A stretch of DNA of 64,000 nucleotides, taken from contig NZ_JBLWFK010000006.1 of assembly GCF_048323675.1 (NCBI RefSeq), forward strand, positions 124,001-188,000, in the 5' to 3' direction. The notes below the pieces were generated by a model, which was not told where the DNA came from, made no database searches, and worked only from the letters and a program-made list of their open reading frames with translations. The stretch comes from Mangrovimicrobium sp048323675 (GTDB lineage: Bacteria > Pseudomonadota > Gammaproteobacteria > Pseudomonadales > Halieaceae). This document shows positions 62,756 to 64,000 of this stretch, in pieces (within the stretch, counting starts at the first letter, position 1; every line of letters begins with the position of its first letter). The position numbers and the translations under genes are program-made.

Positions 62756-64000
62756 TCATGCCGCGTCGACGAAGCGCACTGCCGACGCCGGTACTTCGCC
62801 GCGCAGTTGTGCCAGCAGGTGGTCGCGACGCTGCGCCAGTTGCTCGCGATTGCGGTCCTTCACGTGTCCAAAGCCGCGCAGCTGTGCCGGCAGTTGCGCC
62901 AGCTCCAGTGCGATGGCGTAGTTGTCGTCGCGCAAATCCCCCAGCACGCTGTCGAGGAGCGCCTGGTAATCGGCGATATCGCTGCGTTCACGGCGGCGCT
63001 CCGCGGTGTAACCGAAGATATCCAGGCGGCTGCCACGCAGGCCGCGGCATTTCGCCAGCAGGCGGAAGACCGTCAGTATCCAGGGGCCGAACTCGCGCTT
63101 GCGCGGCTCGCCGCTGTGCGGGTCGCGCTTGCTGAGCAGGGGGGGCGCGAGGTTGATGCGCAGTGTCAGGTGCCCGGTAAATTGCTGGCGCAGTTTTTTC
63201 AGAAACTCGCCGTCGCTGTAGAGGCGCGCGACCTCGTACTCGTCCTTGTAGGCCATCAGTTTGTACAGGTTGCGCGCGGCGGCAATGGTGATCGAGCCGC
63301 GTTCACTGGCGCGCGGGTCTGCGGCGCGTACCCTGTCGACAGCGCGGCGGTAGCGCTCGGCATAGGCCGCATCCTGGTAGGCTGTGAGACGGCGGACGCG
63401 GTCGGCGATGATGTCGTCGAGGCCCTCCAGACGCGGGGCCGGCGCGGGAGACAGTTCCTCCACCAGGGCCAGCACCTGCTCGGGCTGGTGCGCGCAGCGG
63501 CGCCCCCAGAGGAAGGCGCGCTTGTTGAACTCCACGGCCACGCCGTTGAGTTCAATGGCGCGCTCCAGCGCCTGCGCGGACACCGGCACCGTGCCGCGCT
63601 GCCAGGCGAAGCCCAGCAGGAACAGGTTGGCGGCGATGGCGTCGCCCATCAGTTGCGTGGCGATACGCGTGGCGTCGATGAAATGGGTGGCGCCCTCGCC
63701 GACCTCGTCGCTGATCCGGGTTTTCATCGCGGCACCGGGGAACTTTGCGTCCGGGTTGAGGATGAAGGCGGAAGTCGGCGCTTCGGCTTCGTTGACGATT
63801 GCGCGGGTGCGACCATGGGACACCTTGCCCATGGCCTCGTAGGCGGCCGTCACCACCAGGTCGCAGCCCAGCAGCAGGTCCGCCTCGCCGGCCGGAATAC
63901 GCACCGCCTTGATATCCTCCTGGCTCCGGCTCACCCGCACGTGACTGACCACTGCGCCAAACTTCTGCGCCAGGCCAGTCTGGTTCATGGTCGCGCAGCC
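62756..64000 (-). CDS. Indolepyruvate:ferredoxin oxidoreductase-family protein, C-terminal part
   Basis: The frame is open to the right edge of the window, so the 5' part is missing. The visible roughly 415 codons begin inside the gamma-type domain (ATMNQTGLAQKFGAVVSHVRVS, the usual start of the small-subunit-like domain). They continue with DLLLGCDLVVTAAYEAMGKVSHGRT and a C-terminal region with LYKLMAYKDEYEVARLY, which is typical of the fused, roughly 1150-aa indolepyruvate oxidoreductase of aerobes. It would oxidatively decarboxylate 2-oxo acids (aryl or branched) to acyl-CoA with ferredoxin. The adjacent amino acid dehydrogenase gene downstream fits this. Confidence 0.88.
   Translation of the reverse strand, partial: GCATMNQTGLAQKFGAVVSHVRVSRSQEDIKAVRIPAGEADLLLGCDLVVTAAYEAMGKVSHGRTRAIVNEAEAPTSAFILNPDAKFPGAAMKTRISDEVGEGATHFIDATRIATQLMGDAIAANLFLLGFAWQRGTVPVSAQALERAIELNGVAVEFNKRAFLWGRRCAHQPEQVLALVEELSPAPAPRLEGLDDIIADRVRRLTAYQDAAYAERYRRAVDRVRAADPRASERGSITIAAARNLYKLMAYKDEYEVARLYSDGEFLKKLRQQFTGHLTLRINLAPPLLSKRDPHSGEPRKREFGPWILTVFRLLAKCRGLRGSRLDIFGYTAERRRERSDIADYQALLDSVLGDLRDDNYAIALELAQLPAQLRGFGHVKDRNREQLAQRRDHLLAQLRGEVPASAVRFVDAA

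Overview
The window is about 64 kb of GC-rich chromosome with densely packed genes on both strands. I saw no insertion sequence, phage gene, tRNA, rRNA or CRISPR array. The gene content points to an aerobic, heterotrophic gammaproteobacterium. The markers are OxyR/AhpCF, a split cobalamin-dependent ribonucleotide reductase of the Pseudomonas NrdJa/NrdJb type, two TonB-dependent receptors, many acyl-CoA enzymes, a carboxylic acid reductase, a P450, a Baeyer-Villiger monooxygenase and several TetR regulators. A marine lineage such as Halieaceae fits but is inference.

Layout. 1-12.8 kb: start of an alpha/beta hydrolase cut by the window edge, a small unknown protein, then an oxidative-stress neighbourhood (ahpF, ahpC, oxyR). 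A four-gene operon (SDR, epoxide-hydrolase-like protein, TetR, P450), a membrane diguanylate cyclase, an SLC13-type transporter and an unknown membrane protein are interspersed. 13-17.8 kb: dodecin, an unlisted 43-aa ORF, a TetR gene with a 14-3-14 bp palindromic operator, homocysteine methyltransferase family protein, pterin dehydratase, ABM-domain protein, secreted glutaminase and a GXWXG/DUF4334 protein. 17.8-39.1 kb: a lipid or acyl-CoA catabolic island around a divergent TetR gene. It holds acyl-CoA synthetase, two acyl-CoA dehydrogenases, nitronate monooxygenase-like protein, two thiolases, a FadJ-like enzyme, a stand-alone hydratase, two TonB receptors, an MpaB/DUF2236 oxygenase and a 1175-aa carboxylic acid reductase.

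39-49.3 kb: alcohol dehydrogenase, formyl-THF cyclo-ligase family protein, queuosine-precursor-transporter family protein, three exported proteins in a row, YbaK, GFA-family protein, a phospholipase D lipoprotein and the 3' remnant of an SDR gene. 49.3-53.5 kb: Baeyer-Villiger monooxygenase, SRPBCC protein, TauD-like dioxygenase and a TetR gene, all on the minus strand. 53.5-56.5 kb: nrdJb and nrdJa with two NrdR-box-like sites exactly 31 bp apart. 56.6-61.6 kb: a plus-strand redox operon. It encodes a NirB-like flavoprotein with a BFD-type Fe-S domain fused to a di-heme-b-type membrane domain, an 11-heme membrane-anchored cytochrome c, a DUF3365 cytochrome, a small cytochrome c and a globin. 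A strong intrinsic terminator lies upstream of the first gene, so a leader attenuator or a small RNA is likely. 61.6-64 kb: a leucine-dehydrogenase-family gene and the 3' part of an indolepyruvate oxidoreductase gene that runs off the window.

The redox operon and its leader are the best candidate for an undescribed system: the parts suggest an electron path from a cytoplasmic flavin across the membrane to periplasmic haems. The P450/epoxide-hydrolase-like/SDR operon, with a consensus promoter overlapping a palindrome, is the second candidate.
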